DNA of 64,000 nt from Enoplolaimus lenunculus (taxonomy: Eukaryota > Nematoda > Enoplea > Enoplida > Thoracostomopsidae). The stretch covers positions 24,398 through 88,397 of the forward strand of contig JASANG010001558.1 in NCBI GenBank assembly GCA_030248215.1, given 5' to 3'. Both the position numbers and the translations under genes were made by a program. Positions 1 through 10,710 of the stretch are shown piece after piece. How positions within the stretch are numbered: the first letter of the stretch is position 1; each line of letters begins with the position of its first letter. Under the pieces are notes generated by a model. It was not told the DNA's origin. It did no database searches and was given only the letters and a program-made list of their open reading frames with translations.

Positions 1-600
1 TAGAGGCTGTTCAAACGGCGCCCACTTTTTGGTTTTCATGGACGTAGGTACTACATTTTGCTATTATATATACTGTTCGATTAGGTTCACATTTTGCGTA
101 CCTATTACGTACGCAGAAACGGCTTAGCGCAACTATATATTAATCAATCTACATTGATTTCCTGTCATATCGAAACTATAACCCGTTCGACACCGGTCCA
201 TGCTGGTTATCAGGGGCGCAGGGTAGAATTTTTTATTTCAAGACTCAATATAGCTTTCGTGTCAAACTTGTTTGACCCGTAGGATATAAGGAAAGGTTTA
301 TTTTGAACCCTGGTTAAAACGTGCCAGATTTGTGTGGCTCGCATGTGAATACGTCGGTAGAATGCAATGTATTTGTATTATTTCGTTGCTTGTATAAGCC
401 CCACCACCCTCCCCCTGCGGTCTAAGATGCTTGTGTAGAGTGTGACTCGATTCGTTTTATGCGTAGCGCTGTTTTGTTTGAACGTTTTAAGCCTATTTTA
501 AATTATTTTGTCGATATGATATGTACGATCTCTGGCCGTTTAGTTCAGGGGCGTCTTACAACAGGAAGTATAAAATTAGATCAGCCCATGTATAGAACAG
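1..600. other. Unassigned AT-rich flank
   Basis: No gene, tRNA or clear repeat is visible. The short open frame at 94-282 has no domain signal, and its base composition is that of the surrounding noncoding DNA. Confidence 0.5.
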
Positions 601-654
601 GGCCGGATCGTTTTCCGGAGGGGCTATAATAGAGTCAGTTTAAGCTTTAGATTA

Positions 655-735
655 ATTTTTTTGCTTAGGCTTAGGCTTAGGAATACGCTCATCCATACGC
701 TTAGGCTTAGGCTTAGGCTTAGGAATATGCTTATG
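655..735 (+). repeat. TTAGGC-like hexamer tracts
   Basis: Runs of GCTTAGGCTTAGG are interrupted by AATACGCTCAT-type spacers. The same hexamer, TTAGGC or TTTAGG on either strand, recurs at about 3705-3735, 10085-10200, 18060-18150, 24225, 25810-25860 and inside the 12600-13399 satellite. It equals the nematode telomere unit. Here it is dispersed and embedded in other repeats, so it looks like part of mobile elements rather than a chromosome end. Confidence 0.6.
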
Positions 736-1010
736 CTACTGTTCCGGCCATGTTCTATACATGGGCTAAATAGATGTATCCCCCCTGCAGGTTTCGAAAT
801 TTCCAAAGAGTTAAGGAACATTTAACAGTATTTCAAGTAACCTTTTTTCATTCTAAAGGTCAAAACAATTTGTTTTACCTAAGATTATAATAACCTACCG
901 AACAAAAACGCTGGTTTCACCCTGTGCTGGTAGTTAATACGTACACAGCTTTGAAGTAATATGTGTTTCAGTTGGGGTTACTTTCCGTCGACAAACGTGC
1001 GCCTGCAAGC

Positions 1011-1193
1011 CAGGGTGCAACCGGAATCCTGGTTCCGGCATTTTTTCACCTTCCGGTTCGGGCATTTTTTCACCTTCCGGTTCCGGCATTTTTTCACCTT
1101 CCGGTTCCGGCATTTTTTCACCTTCCGGTTCCGGCATTTTTTCACCTTAAGGTTCCGGTTCCGGTAAATTGTTGTAGTTCCGGTTGCATCCTG
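1011..1193. mobile_element. hAT-type MITE (CCGG family A), interior a 24-bp minisatellite
   Basis: The element starts CAGGGTGCAACCGGAAT and ends GGTTGCATCCTG. It is flanked by near-identical 8-mers, CTGCAAGC and CTGCAAAC. Eight-base target duplications with CAG...CTG ends are typical of the hAT superfamily. The interior is almost entirely repeats of about 24 bp built from CACCTTCCGGTTCCGGCA, so the usual MITE body has been replaced by expansion of the subterminal motif. Confidence 0.7.
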
Positions 1194-1367
1194 CTGCAAA
1201 CATAATGATTGGAATAATACAATAAGCTTACGGAGCTAAGCTTACGGCTAGGTTTAGTCTTACGTCTAGGCTTAGGCAATTAATAAACTGCTATGCGAGC
1301 GAAATTTTTGCTTCTGTCAATTTAATTGTAGTGTGTCTGGGGACACTAGGATATGGCGGTAGTGGGC

Positions 1368-1706
1368 AGGGATGGGAGAGTCTGAGTAAGACTCGGTATT
1401 TGACAGGTTTCAGGTGTCGGTCTCAGGCAGCTTGAGTCTCCATAGGATTGCAACCGAGACCAGAAGTCAAGGATTCAGCGAATGTATTCGCTGTATTGTT
1501 GAAGTATTAAGCGATGGCTGATATGTAAATAAAATTTCGCTGTGAATCTATGAATTTTTCTAGTTACGCAATAATTATCCGCTGATATTCTGAAAAAAAC
1601 ACAAAAACTATGACAAAAGCATTAAAAATAATATTTGTTCTAAAAATTTTAGCAAAAATTAATCGAGACTAAAGCGAATAGTTGTGACCGGTATCGATGT
1701 GGTCGG
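1368..1706. mobile_element. hAT-like MITE, family F (decayed copy)
   Basis: It starts CAGGGATGGGAGAGTCT and ends with a GTCGGGTCTCGGG tract. It shares its interior (GTCAAGGATTCAGC, then AATCTATGAATTT) with copies at 2270-2595, 33171-33501 and 40677-41045. The complete copy is the one at 33171. Confidence 0.6.
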
Positions 1707-1710
1707 GTCT

Positions 1711-1982
1711 CGGGGGATGAACCGGAATTACAATTTACCGGAACCGGAACCGGAATTTGAAAATTTTACCGGAACCGGAACCGGAATTTGAAAATTTTAC
1801 CGGAACCGGAACCGGAATTTGAAAATTTTACCGGAACCGGAACCGGAATTTGAAAATTTTACCGGAACCGGAACCGGAATTTGAAAATTTTACCGGAACC
1901 GGAACCGGAATTTGAAAATTTTACCGGAACCGGAACCGGAATTTGAAAATTTTACCGGAACCGGAATTCCGGTTGCACCCTG
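1711..1982. mobile_element. Family A MITE expanded into a 31-bp satellite
   Basis: The right end ATTCCGGTTGCACCCTG is intact and the left end is degenerate. Between them lie about seven copies of a 31-bp unit, ACCGGAACCGGAACCGG followed by AATTTGAAAATTTT. This unit corresponds to the left subterminal region of the full copies at 8435 and 19938. No target duplication remains. It abuts the family F element on its left. Confidence 0.65.
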
Positions 1983-2057
1983 CTGGCACTAGTAAACTTA
2001 AGCTTTGTTTGCAGCTAGTAAATGTGGGAGTTGAGAGCAGGATGCGAGCGAATATGA

Positions 2058-2138
2058 ATGTACCGGAAACCGGAACCGGATACGTATATCAGCTTTTGCC
2101 GGATATTAAAACGGAACCGGATATCCGGTCACATTCTG
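2058..2138. mobile_element. Family B (TATCCGG) MITE fragment
   Basis: Short fragment with CCGGAAACCGGAACCGG at one end and CGGATATCCGGTCACATTC at the other. It is related to the full family B element at 10755-11173. Confidence 0.45.
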
Positions 2139-2269
2139 GATGGGAGGAGGAATTCGAAAAAGTAACTAAGCGAGTTTTGGTGTTTTGTTCGATTGGTTTG
2201 TAAAAACTTGGTATGGCGCAAAGTACCACAATCGTATTGCTGTTCAAGATACATTGTTGCCTTTGGCAA

Positions 2270-2595
2270 AGTTGTCGTGGTTTGGAACCGACACTTGAAG
2301 TCAATGATTCAGCAAATGCTGGTAGACCTTGCAAAAAAGCAGAAGTTAATATTGTTGAAGCAAGTAATGCGTGATGAGTTAAACTTTCGCTATAAATCTA
2401 TGAATTTACGTACGTAGTTACGCAATAGTTATTAGCAGATATTCTGAAAATACACTAAAACTACTAAAACACAAAAAACGAGAATAAAAGCATTAGAAAT
2501 TATTTATTTTGAAAATTTGATGTATTTCCGTGATGACTGAAAGTTGCCGAGATCGAGAGTTTTGATCGACTGTCTCCGGCCATCTCTGGCTCGTA
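2270..2595. mobile_element. hAT-like MITE, family F
   Basis: Carries the family F interior (GATTCAGCAAATGCTGGTAG, then TTAGCAGATATTCTGA) and a right end resembling GGCCATCTCTGGCTCG. The left end is eroded. Confidence 0.6.
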
Positions 2596-2779
2596 TTTTA
2601 AAAGTATTATTTTTGCTTGGGTTTAGTTATAGACCCATTTTTACGCAGAAGTTTAGGCTTCTTAGCCTTAGGAATAAGTAATAGAAATATGCTGAGATAT
2701 ATTCTGTTCCGCTGCTTGAATAACACTCGTCAGTACGTCGGTTTTCAGCGTTATTGTAACCCAATAAAGATTGTGAACA

Positions 2780-3201
2780 TACACGGTCACATGCAAATAT
2801 ATATATATATACTGGCATTCGTATCCTGTTGCGGTATTGGGTATAAAACAACCGGATACCGGATATTGACGGTTATGGTGCCGAATATCATAAAACTGCT
2901 TTGTACAAGTAAGCGTTGTGAACATCTTGCTGCGATTACATTTCTGGGCAACTCAAGAAGTTAAAGTTTTGATAGTTTTTGAGCTAATTTTAACTTATGT
3001 AAAAGCGAGCGAGAGTTAAACGAATTTATACATGAAAAATAATTTCAGTTTATCAGCAGCAATTATGACCTACTTCATAACAGACGAAAACGTGAAAAAA
3101 TAAATTATTTTAACATATACAATATATATCTGCTTCCGGTTGCGGTAAAAAATTCAATATCCGGTTCCGGTATCCGCTAAATTAATATCCGGTCGCACCC
3201 T
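2780..3201. mobile_element. Family B MITE copy
   Basis: The right end ATATCCGGTCGCACCCT matches family B. The body shares GCTGCGATTACATTT, AGCGAGCGAGAGTTAA and TTTCAGTTTATCAGCAGCAA with the copies at 10755-11173 and 14457-14880. The left end is lost in an AT repeat. Confidence 0.6.
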
Positions 3202-3884
3202 ACCACCACCCCCACCCCCAATCGGTTGAAAGAAAAACCGTCGAAGTTTTAAAATGCGTCGAGTTTCTCGCTCGCTTCGTTTGCGAGTTTGGGTGCGGCC
3301 CCGCACCCTGGAGTGTGAAACGAGCCCCTCAACCAACCGTGTCCTGCTCTGGCACTGTATATAGTGTACCACAGTATGTTAGTGCCAAAGTAGTTATATG
3401 GCTTACCTGTGCCTGATTTATTGTGAAACCTTATTAGGCAAAAATGTTCACTATTTTGCGTCCGTGTCGTCTGAGTTTAAATTAAGTGCGTAAGCTGGTC
3501 GATTTGGTTCAGGTTATAAAAGGTTTGTTTGGCTTAGAACACAGGCTGTGATGAACAACATACACAGATACTAATTTTTGTGTTAAGAAGCTTTGACAAC
3601 GGTTTATATTAATGAATGCATGAGATTATGACGAATAGACGGTCCTTTGATGCCGGGGACGGAATATGATGTATGTAAATTGATTTTAGACACTGTTACG
3701 GTTAAGGCTTAGGCGGTTAGGCTTCGGCCTAGGTAGCCCGTTTGGCAAACCAAAGCTTGAGCCTAAGCATATGGCCGGAAAGTGTAGCAAAGCCGGGCGC
3801 AGGTCCGTAGCCAGCTCGCCATGCTAGGGGCGTTAAAAAAATTTTTAGAAGGGGCATACAAGGGTTTGCAATGACTTACAAGCA
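3202..3884. other. Unassigned stretch
   Basis: No gene is visible. The stretch holds a C-rich patch after 3200, a TTAGGC-like patch near 3705-3735 and, at about 3800-3880, a decayed GTAGCCAGC family H fragment. Confidence 0.4.
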
Positions 3885-4290
3885 AGGTCCAACCGCAATT
3901 TCGGTTTCGGCATTTTTTTTTGCCTTCCGGTTCCGGTAAATTTTTAGCGGAATTAAAAATTCGGGTTTAAAATTTTAGTCGGTGGAAATTAAGATATATA
4001 TTACTTAAAAAAAGCGATAAAAATGAAATAGTTTTCAATAGTATAGAATGCAATCTTTGACAATCGCCAAAAATAAACTATCGATGGAAGATTTCGCTTC
4101 CGTGGATTATGAAAATCTCAAATACAGTAGATAAAGTGAATTCCTATCTCCAACTAACGGTTACCTTCACCAATAATATTGCAAAAAAGAAAATTAAAAT
4201 GATTTTTTCGGTGGCATGAGTTTTTCATTTTTCGGTTCCGTTTCCGGTAATTTTTCAAATTGCGGTTCTGGTAAATTGTAATTCCGATTA
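3885..4290. mobile_element. Degenerate family A MITE
   Basis: The left end GGTCCAACCGCAATTTCGG and right end GTAATTCCGATTACGTGCTG are diverged forms of the CAGGGTGCAACCGG ends. Internal CTTCCGGTTCCGG tracts remain. Confidence 0.4.
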
Positions 4291-4741
4291 CGTGCTGCTT
4301 ACAAGCAATGTCGAAAACTTTCTAGGGGGAACAAAATTTTTCCAGGGGCGAGGGGAAATTCTTTGCGTGTTTTTGCTGGATTTAGTTTGTATTGCAAAAT
4401 TGGGATGAAAAACGAGCGAGCGGACGGTGAAATGCCATTTTTGCAAGAAATGGCGGGAAATTGATCCGTTGTGCTTTTAGCTCTGCCGCCTTTGAATTTT
4501 GAACGCCGCCGACACAGGATGGCGGGCCGCCTTTGAATTTTGGACGCCGCCGACACAGGGTGGCGGGCGAGCTTTTTTTCGAGCGGGTCCGCCGACAGTG
4601 GATACTGTAAAATGTTTGGGTGGAGTCGAGAATATGAAATAGTTTGTGTCATCTAAAATTGATAAAATACAAATGTTTGAGAAATGACGTAAAATACGTT
4701 GTGATTTTGCTATCGGCTGAAAATTTTTGAAATCAATTTGT
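4291..4741. other. Unassigned stretch with a short GC-rich duplication
   Basis: A segment of about 60 bp containing GCCGCCTTTGAATTTTG is tandemly duplicated at 4488-4575. The open frame across it (4299-4652, - strand) shows no domain and follows the duplication, so I do not call a gene. Confidence 0.4.
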
Positions 4742-4916
4742 ATTACTAAGCCGGGTCGTAGCCAAGGAGGGTCAGGGGGCGCTCAGCCGCCCTGGATAAA
4801 CTTTGCTCCCCCCCTAGAATTATTTCAACCTTGCTTGTAAGTCGTCGAAAATCCTTGTATGTCCCTCCGGAAAATTTTTTAGACCCTCTAGCAGCAAGAT
4901 GAGCTGGCTACGGGCC
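4742..4916. mobile_element. Short foldback MITE, family H
   Basis: Ends read CGGGTCGTAGCCAAGG on the left and GAGCTGGCTACGGGCC on the right. The interior is a run of G then C tracts followed by TTGCTTGTAAGTCGTCGAAA. Copies or parts occur at 42028-42194 and 19375-19520, with fragments near 3800, 4285 and 18540. Confidence 0.55.
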
Positions 4917-5059
4917 GGCGCTATGCTTTTCTTTAGGAAACAGTTTCGGAATTAGTTATTATTCGTGCTAATTGTGTTGTGTTTTCAGATTATACTAGAA
5001 ATATTTCGATAACCCTCTTATAAGCGTTTCCCTCCTATGTAGTAAAGGCTAGGCTGCCG

Positions 5060-5484
5060 GGTGCCAAGCGGAACTGGATTATACCGGAATCGGAATCAGA
5101 ACAGCAGCAAATTTATACCGGAACTGAAATCGGAATCGGAATCGGAATTAAAAATTTTGTGGCTGTACGGATAATTTGTATTGACAAATATCATTCTGAT
5201 ATACGGTGGCTGTTGGCTGGCAACAATTTTCAAAAAGGTTGCAAGAATGATTTTTGATTCTGTAAACGCTAATCTACAAACAATCATTGATACGTTAAGT
5301 CATCGAAAGCAATTTAATAGATAAATAATACAGAATTTTTACTGCAACGTAGCAGAACAAGTAAGATTAAAATTAACATTTCAAAATTTCGATTCCGATT
5401 GCGTGTGCAATCGGAATCGGAATCGGAACTCCGTTTTGAATCGGAATTCTAATCGGAATCGAGGGAATTCCGGTTGCACCATGC
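5060..5484. mobile_element. Diverged family A MITE with GGAATC repeats
   Basis: The left end GGGTGCCAAGCGGAACTGG and right end GAATTCCGGTTGCACCATG match family A. The subterminal motif has drifted from CCGGAACC to CGGAATCGGAAT, still in short tandem runs on both sides. Confidence 0.55.
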
Positions 5485-5958
5485 TAGGTTATCCTGAACA
5501 GCGATCAAAACCAAGATTTTGTATTAAGATTTAGCACTAAAGGCGCGTTCGGTTGCTTGCTCGGTTCGGTTCCTTTTGCGCCACTGGCGGTTCAGAAATT
5601 TCTGGACAGGCCACGGATGCCAGGTATTGGTTTATTTTTAGCGTTTTACAGGTTTCAGTGTTGTGTTTTGTATTTAGTCTACGTCATGGATTATACTTTG
5701 GTATGGGGTTTATAATTTGTTAAAGTATGTGATAATATGGCACATTTTAACAGTGTCGAGTCCAAAAGTAAATGTTCCGTTGCAGTTAGGTTTCTGCTTA
5801 CATTTCCGCTGGTTCGTCAGGTTTGAGCTAATGTGTACCGCGTATAGGGGCCAACGCTATGACTTGGATTTCATTTCGGAAGCGTTTTATAATGGTATAA
5901 AGTCGGTCAATTTTAACCTCTACGATACTATGTTGGTCAAAATCATGTGGTGTTTTTC
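5485..5958. other. Unassigned stretch
   Basis: Contains a fragment near 5505-5550 that recurs at 22870-22920 and 40318-40370 (repeat family G). The open frame at 5717-6253 runs into a MITE and has no domain signal. Confidence 0.35.
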
Positions 5959-6346
5959 AAGGATCGACCGGATATCCGGTTCCGGTTTAGTATTCGGTAA
6001 AAACCCGACATCCGTATGCGGTTGCCGGTATAAACATACTGGATACTGGATACTTGCTGTTGTGGTTCCAAATATCGTAAAAAACTGCTTTTTACATGTC
6101 GAAATACTAGATATTTTGCAGCGACTGCAATTGCGTGCAAGTCAGGAGTGGACACTGACAAGTAATGAAAAATCCAAGCCAATCAATAATCATAAATCCA
6201 TTAAATACCTATTTTTGCACAACTCAAATACTTTCAAAAGAGCACAAATTTAGATCCGATATCCGGTTAACATCCGGCTCCGGTACAAAATTTAGTATCC
6301 GGCCCCAGTGGTGGTATCCGGTAAAATTAATATCCGGTCGATCCGT
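5959..6346. mobile_element. Family B MITE copy
   Basis: Ends are GGATCGACCGGATATCCGG and TATCCGGTCGATCC. Internal CCGGTTCCGG tracts and TGTTGTGGTTCCAAATATC match the other family B copies. Confidence 0.6.
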
Positions 6347-6703
6347 TGGTGTTTTCTTGTCTCGAAAACAGTCAGGGCAGATATATCCTGTACGTCCCAT
6401 CCCCTTGTATGCGATTCTGATAACGGCGTATACAACAGAGACGGTAGTAATAGTGTCCGAAGCCACCTAAGCATACGGCCCGACTCGTCTCCGTACGTAT
6501 ACATTACAAATTTGGTTTGTACACAGTCCCTGCCACCCACAGTCTTTATTAGGTTTAGGTTTAGAAATAGGCTGCTCATGTATATACTTGTGTGTAAGCG
6601 TTAGCCTAAGGCTAAGATTTATAATAATACAATGTGGCCAAAATGTGTACAAGAGCCGATTTTAAGATTCTTTGTGTTTTAATGCTGCTCAGCCGCTTGG
6701 TCC

Positions 6704-6879
6704 CATCTGGTGCCGACTGGCGTCGTTCAACATGGCCACTCGGTCCCATCCGGTGCTCAACGCCGGCGCCCGGTCTCATCTGGTGCCGACTGGCGTCGTT
6801 CAACATGGCCACTCGGTCCCATCCGGTGCTCAACGCCGGCGCCCGGTCTCATCTGGTGCCGACTGGCGTCGTTCAACAT
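6704..6879 (+). repeat. 73-bp GC-rich tandem repeat, about 2.5 copies
   Basis: CATCTGGTGCCGACTGG begins at 6704, 6777 and 6850. The copies are essentially identical and much richer in GC than the flanks. All three forward frames stay open, which is a result of the repeat and not evidence of a protein. Confidence 0.8.
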
Positions 6880-6888
6880 CGAAAGGCA

Positions 6889-7090
6889 ATATTCGTCGCC
6901 CGACAACTTGTCGTCACCCAACAGTATCCTAAGAGCCTATTAATTAGTCTAAGCATAATCTAAAATGCAATCTTAGGGCTAAACATAAGCCTTAGCATAA
7001 TGATGGGCGTCGGATTGTCGAGTTGATAAAATTTCAGGTTACAAGTTATCGGTTAACGAGTTGTCGGTCGACGAATTGACGTGATACCGG
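6889..7090. mobile_element. GTCGAC-type foldback MITE, family D
   Basis: The left end ATTCGTCGCCCGACAACTTG and right end GTCGGTCGACGAATTGACG form imperfect terminal inverted repeats. Other copies are at 8377-8946 (interrupted), 17425-17540, 18833-18970 and 41395-41600. TTAGGC-like hexamers lie in the middle of several of them. Confidence 0.6.
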
Positions 7091-7099
7091 TAACTATAG

Positions 7100-7398
7100 C
7101 ATCTACATCTTCCGTAGGTGGTCCAAGCTTCAGAGCGCAGTGTGTGATATATTAGCAACGAAATACTTATATGCAAGGATGGCGTTATACTTGTGGAACG
7201 GCGCCGTCCGTCACCGTCTGGCGCTGTCCGTCAACATGCGGTATCGTACGTGAGTAATTGACGTATGATACCCCACGGTGACGTACGGTGACAGACGGCG
7301 GTGACGTCATCCAAAGTATAGCGTCATCCTAACGCCAAGGCGACACGTTGGTCTAAATTAGGCTGGTTTCCATGTAATGCAAATTGCTACACGCGACA
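7100..7398. other. Unassigned stretch with short inverted repeats
   Basis: GGCGCTGTCCGTCAACATG and nearby GTGACGTACGGTGACAGAC form local fold-back pairs between 7195 and 7310. No gene is visible. Confidence 0.4.
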
Positions 7399-7815
7399 GG
7401 GTTCAACTTTAATTCCTGGTTTGGCCGGAATTCGTGCAAAAATTGAATTCCTGTTCCTGTTCCTGAATTCAAAAATGCAGGAACTGGAATTTTTACGGTT
7501 TTGTGGCAAATTATTCCTAATAATTTAAATACTGGAAACTTTGTCTTTAAAAAATTGTTATTTCGACATGTGTGTTTTTGCAATTACTTCAATTTTGCTA
7601 ATAAACAGTTTCTGTGGTATTCTCGCAAACCTTGATGATGAAATCCCAAAACTTGATGATGAAATGGCTGAAAGTTCGCTTAAACCATTGGTTGGCAAGT
7701 TTTCTAAAACGCCAAAAGTTTTTCGGCGATGAAAATTATTTCAAATTCCGGTTCCTGCAAAGAAATTCAATTCCTGGTCCTATTCCGGCAAAATTTAGAT
7801 GCTGTTGAAACTCTG
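7399..7815. mobile_element. Family C MITE copy
   Basis: Starts GGGTTCAACTTTAATTCCTG. It carries short CCTGTTCCTG runs at both ends, plus GGAAACTTTGTCTTTAAAAA and GATGAAAATTATTTCAAATT inside. The same order is seen at 45927-46352 and inverted at 60833-61258. Confidence 0.6.
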
Positions 7816-8376
7816 CTACGCGGGTTATTTCGATGCGCTCAAAACTCTGTTGTATGCAACTGTGTATACTTAGCAGCGGGGTACCAGCAGCATCAGGAGT
7901 ACACGAAGAAAGCGTTTTTACCTAAGCCGGCTGGTAATTGGCCTCAATAGCAGATTCGTCTACGACATACTACATAACATACACTGAGAGCAGTAACCCG
8001 AACCAGAATTAGTTTGTTTATAAATGGCACGCACAGTTGGTCAGTAGTTCCAAGCAAAGGTGTCTTTAAGGACGTGTCGGTGCTGCTATAGGTATTCAAT
8101 AGCTTAGTTGAATCCAATCTCTAATTAAGTATGTACCGTTTCTGCGGGGGTTCCAGTATGGCATTTGCTGTCGTGGTTTAACTCCGCCATATTTGTCAAT
8201 TTGGCTGACGTGGTCCTTGTATAATATACACTTACGCCTAAGGTTCAGACAAAGGTGTAGAGTTAGGGTACGCAAGCCTTTTATAAATTGCCTAAGCCTG
8301 AGCCTAAGCCTAACCGCAGCGAAAAGCGGACAAAAGCCGGCTGCTTTGGGTACCGTGGCAACGATGTTAATAATTT

Positions 8377-8946
8377 CGAATCTACGACAATTCGTCGCTT
8401 GACAACAAGTCACCCAAAGGTGTCACCTCCAAGCCAGGGTGCAACCGGAATTACAATTTACCGGAACCGGAATTTGAAAATTTTACCGGAACCGGAAAGT
8501 GAAAAATGCATTTCACCAAAAATTTCATTTTAATCTTATTTTTTGCTCTATTATTTGTGAAATAACCTTAGTCGAACATAGGTATTTATTTTATTTGTTG
8601 TATTTTAGATTTTCATCATCGACTGAAGTGAAATCCACCATCAATGGCTTATATTCGGGGAACAAGTGGCTTTCAACAGAGATTCTTAAAAATTAGCAAA
8701 GTTAAGAAAACGGCCAAATTTTAACACCGGAATTTTTAAATCCGGTAAAAATTTACCGGAACCGGAAGGTGAAAAAATGCCGGAACCGGAATTCCGGTTG
8801 CACCCTGCTCCAAGCCAATGAATAAACCATGCATTAAGCCTATGCGTAAATCTAAACCTAAACCTGACCATAATGATAGACCACAATTTGTTGAGTCGAT
8901 CAAATTTCGGATTACAAGTTGTCAGTCGACGAATTGTCGTGATACG
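8377..8946. mobile_element. Family D MITE interrupted by a family A MITE
   Basis: The left part (8377-8434) has ACGACAATTCGTCGCTTGAC. The right part (8808-8946) has GTCAGTCGACGAATTGTCG. The 8435-8807 hAT-type element sits between them with an exact 8-bp target duplication, so the order of insertion is clear: family D is older at this site. Confidence 0.65.
8435..8807. mobile_element. hAT-type MITE, family A, complete copy (373 bp)
   Basis: The terminal inverted repeats are CAGGGTGCAACCGGAATT and ATTCCGGTTGCACCCTG, with a perfect 8-bp target duplication CTCCAAGC at 8427-8434 and 8808-8815. The subterminal regions carry CCGGAACCGGAA runs and the AT-rich body has no coding capacity. It is nearly identical to 19938-20316, which implies recent activity. 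An autonomous hAT transposase supplied in trans is inferred; none is seen here. Confidence 0.9.
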
Positions 8947-9340
8947 AATAATTTCGCACTGTCTCATGCAAATTTAGACTGTGTAATATATTAAATGGCG
9001 TTACATTTCAGAATCTGTACTAATCATACGTATATATAATAGAGTTTGTTTCCGCATCTGTGTATATTTCAATCACAACAATATTCATACATCCTACATT
9101 TAGTCGCCGGCAACATTTATTATATTTACTAAAAACAAGCAAAACATTCAATAATATATTTGATTGTTGCATTTTTTTATTGTTTTTTGTATCGTTGTTG
9201 TTGTTGTTGTTGAATATGCATCAAGCATTCGTTGAATAAACGCGTCTACCTCAAGTTATACGTATTCTATTCGCAAGCGGAACAGTGGCTGGCAATTTTT
9301 CATCAACCTCATTGTTGGAGTAAGTTTGATGGCGTTAGAG
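8947..9340. other. Unassigned stretch
   Basis: AT-rich, with a short run of GTT triplets near 9195-9212. No gene is visible. Confidence 0.4.
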
Positions 9341-9350
9341 CACTAGTATC

Positions 9351-9588
9351 AGTAGTTATAGCCATGCCGTGGGACCCTACGAACCTGGGCGTGGACATCA
9401 AATGCATAGGGTCCGACGGCATGGCTCAGTAGTTATAGCCATGCCGTGGGACCCTACGAACCTGGGCGTGGACATCAAATGCATAGGGTCCGACGGCATG
9501 GCTCAGTCGTTATAGCCATACCGTGGGACCCTACGAACCTGGGCGTGGACATCAAATGCATAGGGTCCCACGGCATGGCTATAAAACT
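9351..9588. mobile_element. Triplicated 77-bp hairpin element with 9-bp target duplication
   Basis: Three head-to-tail units each begin TAGCCAT(G/A)CCGTGGGACC and end GGTCC(G/C)ACGGCATGGCT, so each unit alone folds into a hairpin. The whole block is bounded by AGTAGTTATAGCC and its near-complement GGCTATAAAACT. The perfect 9-mer ACTAGTATC lies on both sides (9342-9350 and 9589-9597). Nine-base duplications suit Mutator-like elements; that assignment is inference. Confidence 0.7.
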
Positions 9589-9600
9589 ACTAGTATCACC

Positions 9601-10110
9601 TCCATATTTAGTGATTGCGACGATTTTTCTAGGCTTAGGTTATGCTTTAGGCAAAAGCGCTTCGGATCACTTTTTCACGAAGTTTTCAGTTCAATTTTCC
9701 GTTGTCAATATAATACTAAGAACGTTGTGCAGTAGAATGTGTGAATATGTAGTGCAGTAGGGACGCTGTTTTACTGTCTAGGGCTATCGTTCCACGAACG
9801 TCCAGTTGCAACGGACGTTTTCAAGCCCCCTCCCCCGGCGCTAAGCAGTTGGCATATTAAAACGCAAAAACACACTATAAAAAAGAGTAGTTCGCTAGAA
9901 ATTTTAAGCGTTCCATTTAAAATAATAAATTGCTTACGGTAGGGAATGAGGGTCGACGGTGCCTCGTCATACTTAGGGTCGCTTGAACTGCCAGGGGTTC
10001 AGTTCGGGGGGCGACAGCCCCGGGTAAGAGCTCGATAACAAAATTGTCTGGTGGGCTAATGTTTTGTATTGTGGGTTAAACGTGGAAACTACTAATTTAG
10101 GCTTAGGTTT
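9601..10110. other. Unassigned stretch
   Basis: No gene is visible. A G/C-run motif (CGGGGGGCGACAGCCCCGGG near 10005) resembles fold-back motifs at 27490, 35010, 47225 and 50135. Confidence 0.4.
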
Positions 10111-10369
10111 AGATAAGCCTTTTCCGAAACTGTAGCTTAAGCGTATGCGTGACCGTTAGCTTAAGCCTAAGCTTGAAGCTAAGTTTAAGCCTGCGAGGGT
10201 CGGGATAACTGTGTAAGCGCCGTAAATTCGGGGTGTTGTATAAAACTATATGGTTTGTATAATTTCCTTGTCCCGCGAGCTTAGGGCCAGACTTTGAGGA
10301 AAGATATGCCGATATTTCATTTACATGACTTACTACTATACATATAACTAGAATGACGGACGGTCTGCA

Positions 10370-10478
10370 CGACCCCTGTTTGAAGTTTTGCCCAAAGTTA
10401 ATGACCACGCCGGCAATCGAACCTCGGTCGTCTTGCGCTCGAGCCAAGCATGCTACCACTACACCACGCGGTCATTGC
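10370..10478 (-). mobile_element. tRNA-derived SINE copy 1
   Basis: On the - strand there is a tRNA-like segment with an A box (TGGTGTAGTGGTAGC) and B box (GGTTCGATTGCC). Seven-base ends TGACCGC and GTGGTCA pair as an acceptor stem. The anticodon and T stems are imperfect, so it is unlikely to be a working tRNA. A diverged second copy lies at 17936-18055 and shares the GAAGTTTTG(C/T)C tail, which supports a SINE family. Confidence 0.65.
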
Positions 10479-10585
10479 AACAACTTCTTATTCACAGTAT
10501 ATGCGTACAGGCGTGGCAACATTTGCTTTACATACACTTACGTGCACATATACCGACATTATTGTTGACAGTTGTTGTTTTGTTT

Positions 10586-10587
10586 AG
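10586..10587 (+). other. Candidate splice acceptor just upstream of the start codon
   Basis: A T/G-rich tract ending in TTTTGTTTAG lies 12 bases before the ATG of the calcium-sensor gene. The ATG exon is therefore probably preceded by a noncoding 5' exon or a trans-spliced leader. No promoter can be placed. Confidence 0.45.
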
Positions 10588-10599
10588 GTCAACGGCATA

Positions 10600-10710
10600 A
10601 TGGGTTTGAAAAGTAGTAAGCCAAAGTTATCGAAAGAAGATCTTGATTTCCTTAAAACGAACACTTCGTTCACAGAAGAACAGATCAAGGAGTGGTACAA
10701 GGGATTCGTG
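10600..10710 (+). CDS. Calcium sensor exon 1 (residues 1-37)
   Basis: The start is fixed by the MG myristoylation context and by the family-typical spacing to WYKGF. The exon ends at GGATTCGTG before GTAAGT, a strong donor. A family B MITE begins 45 bases into the intron. Confidence 0.9.

Noticed and set aside
655-735. True telomere or subtelomere
   Set aside because: The hexamers are short, interrupted and scattered through the whole window rather than forming a terminal array.
10370-10478. Functional tRNA gene
   Set aside because: The acceptor stem pairs, but the anticodon and T stems have mismatches and a diverged second copy with a shared tail exists, so a SINE is the better reading.
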